A stretch of DNA of 6,546 nucleotides from Bacteroidales bacterium (GTDB lineage Bacteria; Bacteroidota; Bacteroidia; Bacteroidales; F082). Position 1 is the stretch's first letter; each line of letters begins with the position of its first letter. The notes beneath the pieces were generated by a model that searched no databases, was not told the origin of the DNA, and worked only from the letters and a program-made list of their open reading frames with translations. Both the position numbers and the translations under genes were made by a program. Location of the stretch: NCBI GenBank assembly GCA_020853175.1, contig JADYZK010000295.1, positions 1 through 6,546 of the forward strand, in the 5' to 3' direction. Below, piece after piece: positions 6,291-6,546 of this stretch.

Positions 6291-6546
6291 ATTTAATGTT
6301 TTAATTGATTTAAGTATTCTTTTAAAATCCATTTGTTTGGAAACGCAAAGCACTGTAAATTGCTTTCACTTCATCCCATTTGACGGGTTGAAAAGCTATC
6401 CCCATTTAAAGGATAAAGATAGAGCCATCCAAAGGGTAAGCACTTACACACTTCTCGCAAAGAGTTACATCATTCACACCTTGTTTTTGTTGTTGTTTTT
6501 GGTGTATAAAACTGGTTATCAGTTTAAGAAAATGGAGGTAGAAAAA
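6291..6546. other. Upstream region of the OmpA-like lipoprotein gene, no convincing gene
   Basis: This 256-bp AT-rich stretch should hold the promoter of the leftward lipoprotein operon. I found no exact TAnnTTTG box on the minus strand. Near matches are TATCTTTA (6413-6420) and a TTTG preceded by TACC with one extra base (6430-6438). Other marks are a 5-2-5 inverted repeat GTAAG-CA-CTTAC (6436-6447) and a 6-bp hairpin AAAGCA/TGCTTT (6347-6366), neither strong enough to call an operator or terminator. At the right edge an ATG at 6532 opens a rightward frame of five codons before the window ends, too short to judge. Confidence 0.35.

Noticed and set aside
6291..6353. Longer starts for the OmpA-like lipoprotein (GTG at 6353, ATG at 6332)
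   Set aside because: Starting at 6290 gives a standard lipoprotein signal with the lipobox cysteine at residue 21; the extensions place a charged stretch in front of it.
6476..6505. T/G-rich tract (TTGTTTTTGTTGTTG) flanked by ACACC/GGTGT as a structured element
   Set aside because: The arms are only 5 bp with a 20-nt loop, and the tract looks like simple low-complexity sequence.
6532..6546. Possible start of a rightward gene at the right edge (ATG then four codons)
   Set aside because: Five codons are too few to judge, and no promoter box or supporting context was found upstream.

Overview
The window looks like ordinary core chromosome from a member of the Bacteroidota, possibly an environmental or uncultured lineage; I cannot place it below phylum. 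Several signs agree. There is a small secreted outer-membrane beta-barrel protein of the 'porin family' type that is abundant in this phylum. Three copies of the Bacteroidota -7 promoter box TAnnTTTG sit at sensible places (1512-1519 +, 1563-1570 -, 4652-4659 +). Start codons lack well-placed Shine-Dalgarno sequences and have A/T-rich leaders instead. The tRNA gene does not encode its CCA end, and the methionyl-tRNA synthetase has the KISTS signature and a C-terminal tRNA-binding domain. I saw no insertion sequence, phage gene, CRISPR array or toxin-antitoxin pair.

Layout. Positions 1-1535 hold a leftward group: ldcA-like LD-carboxypeptidase (peptidoglycan recycling), then the yraN-family nuclease-fold protein, then a hairpin over the yraN stop codon, then the first 50 codons of a probably secreted protein that runs off the left edge. 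Divergent from it, with only 19 bp between start codons, is a rightward group: metG (methionyl-tRNA synthetase), a transaldolase 12-24 bp behind it, then a tRNA-Arg (anticodon CCT) with its own -7 box and a strong terminator. A leftward terminator at 4857-4888 faces it and closes the last group, which is also leftward: a glycine-zipper/OmpA-domain lipoprotein (6290-5619) followed 26 bp later by the beta-barrel protein (5592-4915). The last 256 bases upstream of the lipoprotein carry no convincing gene.

Functionally the window mixes housekeeping translation (metG, tRNA-Arg), central carbon metabolism (transaldolase) and cell-envelope upkeep (LD-carboxypeptidase, OmpA-like lipoprotein, beta-barrel protein). 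The neighbours do not form one pathway. The most noteworthy points are architectural: apparent face-to-face promoters buried in each other's coding sequence at the ldcA/metG divergence, a hairpin over the yraN stop codon that leaves almost no room for a new promoter, and a duplicated glycine-zipper unit in the OmpA-like lipoprotein. I found no persuasive case for a previously undescribed system.
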